64,000 bases of DNA. Origin: Halarcobacter mediterraneus (lineage in GTDB: Bacteria; Campylobacterota; Campylobacteria; Campylobacterales; Arcobacteraceae). The stretch's first letter is position 1, and each line of letters begins with the position of its first letter. The translations under genes were made by a program, and so were the position numbers. The stretch is from positions 186,001-250,000 of the forward strand of contig NZ_NXIE01000002.1 of the NCBI RefSeq assembly GCF_004116625.1, in the 5' to 3' direction. Shown here piece by piece: positions 51,783 to 60,394 of this stretch. The notes under the pieces are model-generated. The model saw only the letters and a list, made by a program, of their open reading frames with translations. It was not told where the DNA came from and searched no databases.

Positions 51783-54539
51783 ATGGAACGAGAAATTCTT
51801 TTCAAAGGAATGACTCGACCTGCTATGCTTTGGGGAGTTCCTATCGTTCCGTTAGTTTCTGTTTCTGCAATTATATTATTACTTTCAATTTGGTCTTTAA
51901 AACTGTACTTAGCACTTATTATCTTTCCAGTTTTTTTAGTAATGCGAACAATGGCTTTAATTGATGTATTTATTTTTAGATTATTATTTTTAAAATTTAA
52001 AACAAATACTAACAATAAAAAATATTATGGTGCAAAAACATTTCATTCTGTGGAGTATAGAAAAATGCAAAAAAGAATTGATTTTCCTGAGGTTTCAGTA
52101 TTGGCATTGAATAAAAACCCTTCTTTTGAAAAGTTTATTCCTTATTCTTCATTAATTGCAGATGACATAGTAATAAATAAAGATTCTATGTTAATGACAA
52201 CTTGGGAAATAAGTGGCGTTCCTTTTGAATTGACTGATAAACAAAAAATTGAAGGACATAAAAAATCTTTAAATATGATTTTTAAAACTTTTTCAACTGA
52301 AAATGTAAGTTTTTATTTTCATAATATTAGACGAGATATAGAAGTAAATCTAAATGCAGAATATAAAAATAAATTTTTAGAAGAAACAAACACTAAATAT
52401 TATGAAAACTTTAAAAAAGGTAGCTTAAAAGCTAATAAACTTTATTTAACTCTGATTTATAATCCTTTTAGAGATAAAGTGGATAGATCATCATTTATAA
52501 AGCTTAATCCAAGAAAGCGTTATAACGAGTTAAAAATTTATATAAAAAAAATGCGTGAGTATTCAAGTCGATTAGAAGCTAACCTTAACGCTTTTAAAGT
52601 AGATAGATTAAAAGTTTATGAAAAAGAAGGCAATAGTTATTCAAGTCAATTGGAATTTTACAATTATCTAATTGGTGGGAAAAATACTAAAGTTAGAGCA
52701 TTAAATGCACCTTTAAATGAGTATTTAATAGGAGCTCTTAGGAATTTACAATTTAATTCGGATACTGTTCAATTAAATTATAATGATGGTGGCAAAAATT
52801 TTGCACGAGCAATAGAAATAAAAGATTATACAAGCGAAACTTATATTGGAATACTAAATAGCCTTTTATATCTTAATGTAAATTACACAATCACTCAATC
52901 TTATGATCCTATTCAAAAACATGAAGCAAGAAGTAGATTAAAAAAACAACATGGTAGATTAATGAGTTCAGAAGATGATTCAATAACTCAATTAGAACAG
53001 TTTAGTACAGCTTTAGATGAACTTGCAAATAATGAAATTAGTTTTGGAAATTATCATTTTTCAATTTTAGTTTTCTCTGATACTTTAAAAGGAGTAAAAG
53101 AAGATACTAATAAAGTTATAACAGCTTTAAATGATTTAGGATTAAGTGTTACTTTAGCAGATATTGCACTTCCTGCAACTTATTTTTCACAATTTCCTAC
53201 AAATTATCATTTAAGACCTAGAGTTAGTTTATTAAGTTCTAAAAATTATAGTTCTTTAATAGCTTTGCATAATTTCCCAAACGGTCGAAAATCTAACAAT
53301 GCTTGGGGAGACGCAATCACAATTTTAAAGACTACTAACAATCAACCTTATTATTTTAATTTACATCAATTTTCATCTAAAAATGATTTTGGGGAGTTCC
53401 CTCTAGGAAACTTTACAGTTATAGGACAAAGTGGATCAGGTAAAACTAACTTTTTAGGTTTTATTTGTAACCAACTTTTAAAGTATGCTAATAAAGAAAC
53501 ATTTCCAGATAATGTTCCAGATGAAAAACAAAAAATGACTTTAGTTTATCTTGATAAAGATAAAGGAGCTTTAGCAAATATATTAGCAGGTGGTGGACGT
53601 TATTTATCTTTAGCTAATGGAGAACCAACAGGATTTAATCCTTTTATGGTTGAGAATAATCCTACAAACATAAGAAGTTTAAATACATTAATAAAAATCT
53701 TAGTAACAAGAAATGGAGAGATTTTATCTACAGCTGATGAAAAGAAAATAGCAAATGGGATTGATTTCATTATGAATGAATTTTCAAGAAGTGAACGAAA
53801 GTTTGGTATTTCTCTTTTATTAGAAAATATGACAAAAGATTTTAATGATGACAACTCATTAAAATCACGATTGGAATTATGGAAAAATGGTAAACAATTT
53901 GGGTGGGTATTTGACAATGAATATGATTCTTTAGACTTCCCTGACGAAATTAATTTTTTTGGAATAGATGGAACTGAATTTTTAGATGATAAAGATGTTA
54001 GTGCTCCTATGAGCTTTTATATTTTATGGAGAGTAACTAATCTTATTGATGGTCGAAGATTTGGACTTCTAATTGATGAATGTTGGAAATGGTTAGAAAA
54101 TTCTTTAGTTCAAGAAATGGCAAAAGATAAGTTAAAAACAATTAGAAAGAAAAATGGTATTTTAGGTTTTGGAACTCAAAGTGCTAGTGATTTATTAGAA
54201 CTTGATATTGCTAAAACTATTGTTGAACAATCTGCAACTTCTATTTTCTTTTACAATGATAAAGCAACTTTTGATGATTATGTTAAAGGTTTTAAATGCA
54301 CAGAAAAAGAGTTTAAAACGATTGAAAATTTTGTAAAAACAGATTATAGATGTTTGATTAAAAGAACAGATGAAAGTGTTGTAACAAGTTTAGACTTAAG
54401 TACTATAGGAAAAGAAAATATTTCAATTCTAAGTACAGGAGAAGCAAATGTTGAGTCTATAGAAAAAATATTTGCACAAGAAAATCTTAGTCTTGAAGAA
54501 AAAGTTAATCAACTTCGAGAATATTACAAGGCTAGTTAA
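51783..54539 (+). CDS. virB4: VirB3-VirB4 fusion ATPase of a type IV secretion system
   Basis: A 918-aa protein. Residues 1 to about 75 are a VirB3-like segment with two TM helices (KGMTRPAMLWGVPIVPLVSV). The rest is a VirB4/CagE ATPase with N-terminal domain about 110-500, Walker A GQSGSGKTN near residue 548 and Walker B FGLLIDECWKW near 760. It powers pilus assembly and substrate transfer. The fusion is typical of Campylobacter-type systems. Confidence 0.94.
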   Translation: MEREILFKGMTRPAMLWGVPIVPLVSVSAIILLLSIWSLKLYLALIIFPVFLVMRTMALIDVFIFRLLFLKFKTNTNNKKYYGAKTFHSVEYRKMQKRIDFPEVSVLALNKNPSFEKFIPYSSLIADDIVINKDSMLMTTWEISGVPFELTDKQKIEGHKKSLNMIFKTFSTENVSFYFHNIRRDIEVNLNAEYKNKFLEETNTKYYENFKKGSLKANKLYLTLIYNPFRDKVDRSSFIKLNPRKRYNELKIYIKKMREYSSRLEANLNAFKVDRLKVYEKEGNSYSSQLEFYNYLIGGKNTKVRALNAPLNEYLIGALRNLQFNSDTVQLNYNDGGKNFARAIEIKDYTSETYIGILNSLLYLNVNYTITQSYDPIQKHEARSRLKKQHGRLMSSEDDSITQLEQFSTALDELANNEISFGNYHFSILVFSDTLKGVKEDTNKVITALNDLGLSVTLADIALPATYFSQFPTNYHLRPRVSLLSSKNYSSLIALHNFPNGRKSNNAWGDAITILKTTNNQPYYFNLHQFSSKNDFGEFPLGNFTVIGQSGSGKTNFLGFICNQLLKYANKETFPDNVPDEKQKMTLVYLDKDKGALANILAGGGRYLSLANGEPTGFNPFMVENNPTNIRSLNTLIKILVTRNGEILSTADEKKIANGIDFIMNEFSRSERKFGISLLLENMTKDFNDDNSLKSRLELWKNGKQFGWVFDNEYDSLDFPDEINFFGIDGTEFLDDKDVSAPMSFYILWRVTNLIDGRRFGLLIDECWKWLENSLVQEMAKDKLKTIRKKNGILGFGTQSASDLLELDIAKTIVEQSATSIFFYNDKATFDDYVKGFKCTEKEFKTIENFVKTDYRCLIKRTDESVVTSLDLSTIGKENISILSTGEANVESIEKIFAQENLSLEEKVNQLREYYKAS

Positions 54540-54543
54540 TAAG

Positions 54544-54608
54544 TCGGATAAGGAAACTTAAAAAATAGTCCTACTTGTAGGATCTACTTTTTAAGGCAAA
54601 CTTACCGA
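54544..54608 (+). ncRNA. Putative structured RNA element between virB4 and virB5
   Basis: In the 121-base gap, arms 54557-54574 and 54577-54595 pair over 18 bp with one mismatch and one bulge (CTTAAAAA.TAG.TCCTAC with its complement, 2-nt loop). They are enclosed by a second helix, 54544-54552 (TCGGATAAG) with 54601-54608 (CTTACCGA). The block is followed by two CGTTAG units. The nested arrangement suggests an RNA fold (attenuator, processing site or small RNA). Its function is unknown and the helix prediction is by eye. Confidence 0.5.
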
Positions 54609-54660
54609 AAACAACCGTTAGGGCGTTAGTCTTAGAAATTAAATTTATAAAGGAGAAAAA

Positions 54661-55401
54661 ATGAAAAAAATTGGTTTAAGTATATTACTTTCAAGTAGTT
54701 TACTTTTTAGTTCGGGTATTCCTGTTGTGGATGCTGTTGCAAATGCTCAATCTTTAGCTCAAAATATACAAGAAATAGCTACTTGGGCAGAAGAAGCTTC
54801 AAGATGGATTGAAACTACAACGCATTATGCAGATCAAATACAAGCTTATGAAGATCAGCTTTTAAGTCAAACAGAGATTAGGGATTCAGTACAGTTTATT
54901 AAGGATATACGAGACTTTAGTAATTTTGCTAAAAATTATAATGGTAGTTATATGAATCTAACAACTGATGTTTTAAGTGGTAATTCAATAATAGCAATTA
55001 AAGCAAGAAGTTTATTCGATAGATACAATATTTTTGATGATTGTGAAGAGAATTATTATACAAGTGTAGAAAAGAATATTTGTAAAAATAAAATGACTAG
55101 GAGAGTACAAGAGATAGCAGTATATCAAGAAGCAAATACAAGTTTAGGAAGTATTACAGATGATCTAAATAGTTTAGCTAATAAATTGGCTAATTCAACT
55201 GATATCAAAGAATCTCAAGACATTAATAATGCTATTCAAATGAAAATGGCTCAAGTCGAGGTAATAAAAACTCAAATAGAGCTTTTTAATCAACAAAGTA
55301 AGAGCTTGGATCAAATAGATATAAAGAATAAAGAACAAGAGTTTAAAAAGAGCTTGAGAAAAGCTGATACTCAAGATTATAGTAATGCTTTTGGAAATTA
55401 A
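54661..55401 (+). CDS. virB5: VirB5/TrbJ-type minor pilin protein
   Basis: A 246-aa exported protein: signal peptide about 1-18, then a long alpha-helical, coiled region (NAQSLAQNIQEIATWAEEASRWIETTTHYADQIQAYEDQLL). Two cysteines at about residues 122 and 135 (FDDCEEN, KNICKNK). VirB5 proteins sit at the pilus tip. Its last 16 residues are nearly the same as the end of the next lipoprotein. Spaced 121 bases from virB4 by a structured element. Confidence 0.82.
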   Translation: MKKIGLSILLSSSLLFSSGIPVVDAVANAQSLAQNIQEIATWAEEASRWIETTTHYADQIQAYEDQLLSQTEIRDSVQFIKDIRDFSNFAKNYNGSYMNLTTDVLSGNSIIAIKARSLFDRYNIFDDCEENYYTSVEKNICKNKMTRRVQEIAVYQEANTSLGSITDDLNSLANKLANSTDIKESQDINNAIQMKMAQVEVIKTQIELFNQQSKSLDQIDIKNKEQEFKKSLRKADTQDYSNAFGN

Positions 55402-55618
55402 AAGCAGCTCATTAAAAATAAAAGGAAAAAAAATGAAAAAGACAATTTTAATAGGTTTAACTTTAGGGTTAGTTTTTGGTTTTACTGGTTGTAGTGATAA
55501 AGAAAAAAAAGCAAAAGATATTGCAGCTGAAAAAATTATTGTAGATCACGAAAAAGAAGAGGCATTTAAAGAGAGCTTGAGAAAAAAAGATACTCAAGAT
55601 TATAGTAATGCTTTTGGT
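55342..55618 (+). repeat. Duplicated coding tail shared by virB5 and the next lipoprotein gene
   Basis: The 55-base block at 55342-55396 (encoding FKKSLRKADTQDYSNAFG) recurs at 55565-55618 (encoding FKESLRKKDTQDYSNAFG) with only a few base changes. It is a local duplication of the end of virB5 in the same frame. Confidence 0.85.
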
Positions 55619-55645
55619 AGTCCTGTTTCAAAACATAAAAATTAA
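55433..55645 (+). CDS. Small lipoprotein between virB5 and virB6 (EexN/TrbK position)
   Basis: A 70-residue lipoprotein. The start at 55433 is chosen by AAAAGGAAAAAA before it; an upstream in-frame start overlapping virB5 is less likely. Lipobox FTGC near residue 19, then a short charged tail DKEKKAKDIAAEKIIVDHEKEE ending in the repeated FKESLRKKDTQDYSNAFG. The location and size match entry-exclusion lipoproteins of conjugative systems, but no diagnostic motif is present. Confidence 0.7.
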   Translation: MKKTILIGLTLGLVFGFTGCSDKEKKAKDIAAEKIIVDHEKEEAFKESLRKKDTQDYSNAFGSPVSKHKN

Positions 55646-55655
55646 GTAGTTTAAA

Positions 55656-56570
55656 ATGGGAATGTTTGTAAGTATTGGAGATGAAATAGATGATATTTTT
55701 TCATTAATAGATAGTGCAGCAACTTCTGATTTAATGACTGAATTATCAATTTTATTTAGTATTTCAATTACTATTATGATTACAATTAAAGGTTATGCAA
55801 TATTAGCAGGTAAAACACAAGATCCTATAAGAGAAATTTTATGGGATCTTGTGTTAAAAGCAGTGATTATAACTTTTGCTTTAAATATAGGTGGTTGGCT
55901 TACAATGGTTATTGATGCAATGAATGGTATTCATCAATGGGCAGGTGGGAGAGTCTCTTTATATGCTGAAATGGATCAACTCTTTGCAAAAGCTAAAGAG
56001 GTTGCAAATATGGCATATGAAAAAGGGAATATGTTTAGCGGTACTATTGCTTTACTTTTAGTTTACTTAGGTTTCTTCATTGGAGCTATACCAGCACTTA
56101 TCATAACTATTGTTACCTCTTTTACATTAAAGATTTTAGTTATGATTGCCCCTTTTATGTTCTTTGCTCTTTTCTATGGTTGGTTAAAAAATATGTTTAC
56201 TCAATGGCTTTCTTTATTTTTTGCTAATACATTGGCGGTTCTTTCTGTTACATTAATTTTTAGTGCTGTTGTAAATAAATTTGAGAATTTTATCTCTCAT
56301 TCTGGTAACTCTATTAATAATGGTTTAGATCCTTTTTATGTAGGTGTTCAAGTAATTATAGTTGGTGTTCTATTAGTAGTATTAGTTTATGTTGCTTATC
56401 ATATAGCAGAAAAAGTAGCAACGGTTAGCATGGAAAGTGTAATGAAAAGTAGTTTCGGAAGAACTCTACAGGATGGTAAAAATATAGGTGGTGCAAGTGG
56501 TTCTGCTGCTGGTCGCAGTTATACAGTTGTTAGAACCCAAGTCGATAAATATAGAGGTAAAAAAGGGTAG
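55656..56570 (+). CDS. virB6: VirB6/TrbL-type membrane protein
   Basis: A 304-aa inner-membrane channel component with about six helices (around 25-45, 62-85, 130-150, 155-180, 185-210 and 220-250). The conserved central region LIITIVTSFTLKILVMIAPFMFFALFYGWLKNMFTQWLSLFFANTL matches VirB6. A cytoplasmic Gly/Ser-rich tail follows. It belongs to the inner-membrane complex that conducts DNA. Located 10 bases after the lipoprotein. Confidence 0.92.
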   Translation: MGMFVSIGDEIDDIFSLIDSAATSDLMTELSILFSISITIMITIKGYAILAGKTQDPIREILWDLVLKAVIITFALNIGGWLTMVIDAMNGIHQWAGGRVSLYAEMDQLFAKAKEVANMAYEKGNMFSGTIALLLVYLGFFIGAIPALIITIVTSFTLKILVMIAPFMFFALFYGWLKNMFTQWLSLFFANTLAVLSVTLIFSAVVNKFENFISHSGNSINNGLDPFYVGVQVIIVGVLLVVLVYVAYHIAEKVATVSMESVMKSSFGRTLQDGKNIGGASGSAAGRSYTVVRTQVDKYRGKKG

Positions 56571-56605
56571 TAAAAAATGTATATGGAAAATTCAAAGGAA
56601 AATAA

Positions 56606-56752
56606 ATGGTAAGAATAGTTTTAAATAGTTTATTTTTAATACTTATAATTAGTATAACTGGTTGCCAAAAAAATGTTAGTACTCCAAATAAAGTTTTTGA
56701 TTCTAATAATTGGGAACCAGTAAATAAAATTAAAAAGGAAAATAATGGCTGA
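56606..56752 (+). CDS. virB7: VirB7-like lipoprotein
   Basis: A 48-aa gene overlapping the virB8 start by 8 bases. The signal helix ends in a lipobox ITGC (Cys20), and the mature part contains NNWEPVNK, the Trp-x-Pro-Val-Asn pattern seen in VirB7 lipoproteins that bind the VirB9 outer-membrane ring. Preceded by AAAGGAAAATAA. The size fits VirB7 in other systems. Confidence 0.72.
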   Translation: MVRIVLNSLFLILIISITGCQKNVSTPNKVFDSNNWEPVNKIKKENNG

Positions 56753-57413
56753 AAAATATGATTCAGAAAAAGCCTTAGATTTTGAGACAAGCAAACAAGA
56801 ACTTTATGATAAGAGTCAAAGAAGGGCGTGGGGTGTTGCTATTACTATGACTTTTGTAACTTGCTTACTTGCTATTGCTATTATAGTTTTAGTTCCATTA
56901 AAAACTGTTGTTCCTTATATGACAATGGTCGATAAAAATGGAAGAGTAGAGATTATATCTACGGTAACTACTGAAAAATTATCAAAACAAGAAGCTTTAG
57001 ACAAATATTTTGCAAAGGTATATGTGCAAACAAGAGAACAATATTTCTATGATATGTTACAAAAAGATTATATTGAAACACAAATCTTTTCTTCTGAAAA
57101 TGTAGCTGCTGATTATAGAAAAATTTTTAGTGGCGACGATTCAAGAGACAAAGAATTAAAAGATGATGTAGAAATAAGTGTAAATGTAAATAGTGTTGTT
57201 CTGTCTGAAAGTGCAGGAACAAAAATCGCAACAGTTAGGGCAAAACTATCTTCAAAAAATTTAACTACAAATACAGAATTGATAAGAAGTTATAAGGTAT
57301 TTACTTTCTCTTATGACTATTATCCTGATCTTAAACAAAATGCAAAAGAAAGACTTGTAAATCCTTTAGGATACAAAGTTTTAACATATAGAATTGATGA
57401 CGAGGTAAACTAA
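56745..57413 (+). CDS. virB8: VirB8 assembly protein
   Basis: A 222-aa bitopic inner-membrane protein: cytoplasmic N-terminus (about 1-30), TM helix about 32-52 (WGVAITMTFVTCLLAIAIIVLV), and a periplasmic NTF2-like domain (about 70-222) including YVQTREQYFYDMLQKDY. It links inner-membrane and core complexes. The stop overlaps virB9 by one base. Confidence 0.94.
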   Translation: MAEKYDSEKALDFETSKQELYDKSQRRAWGVAITMTFVTCLLAIAIIVLVPLKTVVPYMTMVDKNGRVEIISTVTTEKLSKQEALDKYFAKVYVQTREQYFYDMLQKDYIETQIFSSENVAADYRKIFSGDDSRDKELKDDVEISVNVNSVVLSESAGTKIATVRAKLSSKNLTTNTELIRSYKVFTFSYDYYPDLKQNAKERLVNPLGYKVLTYRIDDEVN

Positions 57414-58297
57414 TGAAAAAATTAATAATAGTTTTAGCACTAATTTTAAGTAACTCTTTTTCTGCTGAAATTCCTGAAAAATCAACTTTTGATAAAAGAG
57501 TAAGATTCGCAGTTTTTAATCCTGAGGAAGTATTTAAAATTTATGCAAAAGATGGATATACAACAGTTTTAAAATTGGAAGATGGGGAAAAAGTTATAAA
57601 TGCAGCAACTGGTTTTTCAGAGGGGTGGGATATTACAAATAAAAATAATTTTGTTTTTATTAAACCTCAAGCTTATATGTCTCAAGTTTCAGTTTCAGAA
57701 AATGGGGAAACAATAAATAAAAAGAGTGTTATAAAACCTAGCTATAAATGGAATACTAATTTGATTATCACTACTGATAGAAGAGAGTATTTAATTGACT
57801 TAAGACTAGCATTTAATACAGTATTTTTTAAAATAAATTTTGTTTATCCAGATACAAAAATAAAAGAGACAAAAGAAGCTCTTATTGCAAAAGCAAAAGA
57901 AGAAGAACAAAAATATATTAAAAAAGAGTTAAACAAAACTACAGTTCCAAGAAACTGGGAATTTTTTATGAATGTAAATAAAGATAGTGAGGGTATTGCT
58001 CCTAACTTTGCATATGATGATGGAGTCTTTACTTATTTAGGTTTTGATACAACTAAAACAATTCCTAGTGTGTTTTTATTTGAGAATGAAGAAGAAAGTA
58101 TCCTTAATACTCATATTGAAAAAGATGGAAAATATGATGTTTTAGTAATTCATAAAACTGCAAAAATGATTATTTTAAGATCTGGTAAAAAAGTAGTTGG
58201 TCTATTAAATGAAGGATACGCAAAAAATCCTTTAGAAAAAACAAGATATACAACAACCGACTCAGTTAAAAGAGAGGTAATACAAAATGGAAAATAA
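57413..58297 (+). CDS. virB9: VirB9 core-complex protein
   Basis: A 294-aa exported protein: signal peptide about 1-18 (SNSFSAEIP), N-terminal beta-domain (KRVRFAVFNPEEVFKIYAKDGYTTVLKLEDGEKV) and C-terminal domain about 200-290 (YDDGVFTYLGFDTTKTIPSVFLFENEEES). It forms the outer-membrane ring with VirB7 and VirB10. The end overlaps virB10 by 11 bases. Confidence 0.94.
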   Translation: MKKLIIVLALILSNSFSAEIPEKSTFDKRVRFAVFNPEEVFKIYAKDGYTTVLKLEDGEKVINAATGFSEGWDITNKNNFVFIKPQAYMSQVSVSENGETINKKSVIKPSYKWNTNLIITTDRREYLIDLRLAFNTVFFKINFVYPDTKIKETKEALIAKAKEEEQKYIKKELNKTTVPRNWEFFMNVNKDSEGIAPNFAYDDGVFTYLGFDTTKTIPSVFLFENEEESILNTHIEKDGKYDVLVIHKTAKMIILRSGKKVVGLLNEGYAKNPLEKTRYTTTDSVKREVIQNGK

Positions 58298-59387
58298 TGA
58301 ATTAGACAATCGTTTAACTGAACTAGATAAAGATGAGAATAACAGAAATAGAAGATTACAAGCATATGCTTTAATGATTTTTTCTATACTTGTTTTAATA
58401 CTTTTAGTTGTTGCTTTTTATTTTAATGTGATTAAAGATGATGAAGAGGACAAAAAACAAAAAGATGATAATTCACATACAACTAGAGTAATGCACAAAG
58501 ATTTTGAAAGAGAGAAAAAAGCAACTCCTACACTAAAAGAAATTATGAGACCTTTTAATCCTCCACAGATAGAACCTATTGAAAGAAAACCTCTTTTTAC
58601 AGAAAAAGAGAAAATAAATTATAATCCTATGATTGTAAAAGGTTCAAGTAAAGCATTAATAGAAGATAAAAGTAGTCCAACTTTTAAAACCCCTACTATG
58701 GATATCCCAACTTCTAATTTTAAAGATAGTTTTAACCCTGATTATGTAGGGGAAGTTTTTCAACCTTCAAGTGCAAGTGTTAGAAAGTTTGATCCTAACT
58801 TTTTATTACCTAAAGGTACTTATATAGGTTGTTCATTAAATACTAGGCTTGTAAGTAGTATAAAAGGTGGTATTTCTTGTACGGTTAGTGATAATGTTTA
58901 TAGTGCAAACGGAAATATTTTATTAGTTGAAAGAGGGTCAAAGATAACTGGAATGTTTAAAAACGATCAAATGAATGATGGAGTTAATAGAATATTTGTA
59001 ATTTGGCAAGAAATAACGACTCCTAATAACTTAGTTATTCCTGTATTTAGTGGTGCTTCTGACACTTTAGGTGGTAGTGGTATAGAGGGTTGGGTAAATC
59101 ATAAATGGATGTTAAGATTTGGTTCTGCCATTATGCTTAGTGCAGTTGATGATATATTTAATGTTCTTGCTTATCAAATTAATGATAGAAATAATACAGA
59201 AGATAACAATATTGACTATACAGAAAACACAAGAGAAAATGCAAAAGATATGGCAAGTATAGCTTTAGAAAACTTTATTAATATAAAACCTACTCTTTAT
59301 AAAAATCAAGGGGATTTAGTAGGTGTTTATGTAAATAGAGATATTGACTTTTCAAAAGTTTATAAACTATCTAAAAATAGGGATTAA
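58287..59387 (+). CDS. virB10: VirB10 core-complex protein
   Basis: A 366-aa protein that spans the cell envelope. TM helix about 28-50, a Pro/Lys-rich periplasmic linker (about 65-165) and the C-terminal TrbI/VirB10 domain about 170-365 with LLPKGTYIGCSLNTRLVSSIKGGISCTVSDNVYS, ERGSKITGMFK and SGIEGWVNHKWMLRFGSAIMLSAVDD. It gates the outer-membrane pore. 2 bases from virB11. Confidence 0.94.
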   Translation: MENNELDNRLTELDKDENNRNRRLQAYALMIFSILVLILLVVAFYFNVIKDDEEDKKQKDDNSHTTRVMHKDFEREKKATPTLKEIMRPFNPPQIEPIERKPLFTEKEKINYNPMIVKGSSKALIEDKSSPTFKTPTMDIPTSNFKDSFNPDYVGEVFQPSSASVRKFDPNFLLPKGTYIGCSLNTRLVSSIKGGISCTVSDNVYSANGNILLVERGSKITGMFKNDQMNDGVNRIFVIWQEITTPNNLVIPVFSGASDTLGGSGIEGWVNHKWMLRFGSAIMLSAVDDIFNVLAYQINDRNNTEDNNIDYTENTRENAKDMASIALENFINIKPTLYKNQGDLVGVYVNRDIDFSKVYKLSKNRD

Positions 59388-59389
59388 CT

Positions 59390-60394
59390 ATGAGTATATC
59401 TTTAAAAAAATATGCAAAAAAATATTTTGGAGACTTTTTAGAAGATAATGAGATATTAGAAATTGCTTACAATGGTGGAGATTCTATTTTTACTCAAAAC
59501 TATAAAGGAGAATGGAAAGAACATATTACATTACTTAATTTCGACTCCTCTTTTGCTTTTGCAACAAGTGCAGCAAGTTTTAAAGAAGATGTTATAAAAG
59601 AAACAAAATCAATATTAAGTGCTATTTTAGTAAATGGAGAAAGGACACAAATTGTTATTCCTCCAGCTACTAAAAAAGATATTATTAGTATAACTATTAG
59701 AAAACCATCTAACACTCGTTATACTTTAGATGATTATAAAAAACAAGGTATGTTCAAAGAGTTAATACAGATAAAAGACAATGAAACTAATCCAAAAGAT
59801 CAAGAGCTTTTAGAACATTATGAAAAAAAAGAAATTGAACAGTTTCTAAAAAAAGCCGTAGAATATGGTAAAAATATTGTAATTGCAGGAGAAACAGGAA
59901 GCGGAAAAACTACTTTTATGAAATCATTAATTGATTTTATTCCTGAGGACGAAAGAATTATAACAATTGAAGATGTAGAGGAAATAAAATTTACAAAGCA
60001 CAAAAATTATGTACAATTATTTTACCCTAGTGAAGCAAAAGAAGGAGATTTTTTAACAAGTGCAAGTTTATTAAAATCTTGTTTACGTATGCGACCTGAT
60101 AGAATACTCTTAGCAGAGTTAAGAGGAGCGGAAACTTACGATTTTATCAATGTATTATCAAGCGGTCATGGGGGTTCAATGACTTCTTGTCATGCAGGGT
60201 CGGTTAATGAAACATTTACAAGATTAGGACTAATGACTTTACAAAACCCTCAAGGGCAAAAACTACCCTTTGAAATAATACAAAAAAACTTAAAAGATGT
60301 TATTGATATTGTTGTTCATATGACAGCACATAAAGGTAAAAGAGTAATTACAGATATTTATTTTAAAGGGGCAAACAATGTTAGCTCTAAATAA
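59390..60394 (+). CDS. virB11: VirB11 traffic ATPase
   Basis: A 334-aa hexameric ATPase with N-terminal domain about 1-140, Walker A GETGSGKTT near residue 166, Asp box TIEDVEEIKF, Walker B-like RILLAELRGAETYDFI and the His box SSGHGGSMTSCHA. It cooperates with VirB4 and VirD4 in pilus assembly and DNA transfer. The end overlaps virD4 by 17 bases. Confidence 0.95.
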   Translation: MSISLKKYAKKYFGDFLEDNEILEIAYNGGDSIFTQNYKGEWKEHITLLNFDSSFAFATSAASFKEDVIKETKSILSAILVNGERTQIVIPPATKKDIISITIRKPSNTRYTLDDYKKQGMFKELIQIKDNETNPKDQELLEHYEKKEIEQFLKKAVEYGKNIVIAGETGSGKTTFMKSLIDFIPEDERIITIEDVEEIKFTKHKNYVQLFYPSEAKEGDFLTSASLLKSCLRMRPDRILLAELRGAETYDFINVLSSGHGGSMTSCHAGSVNETFTRLGLMTLQNPQGQKLPFEIIQKNLKDVIDIVVHMTAHKGKRVITDIYFKGANNVSSK

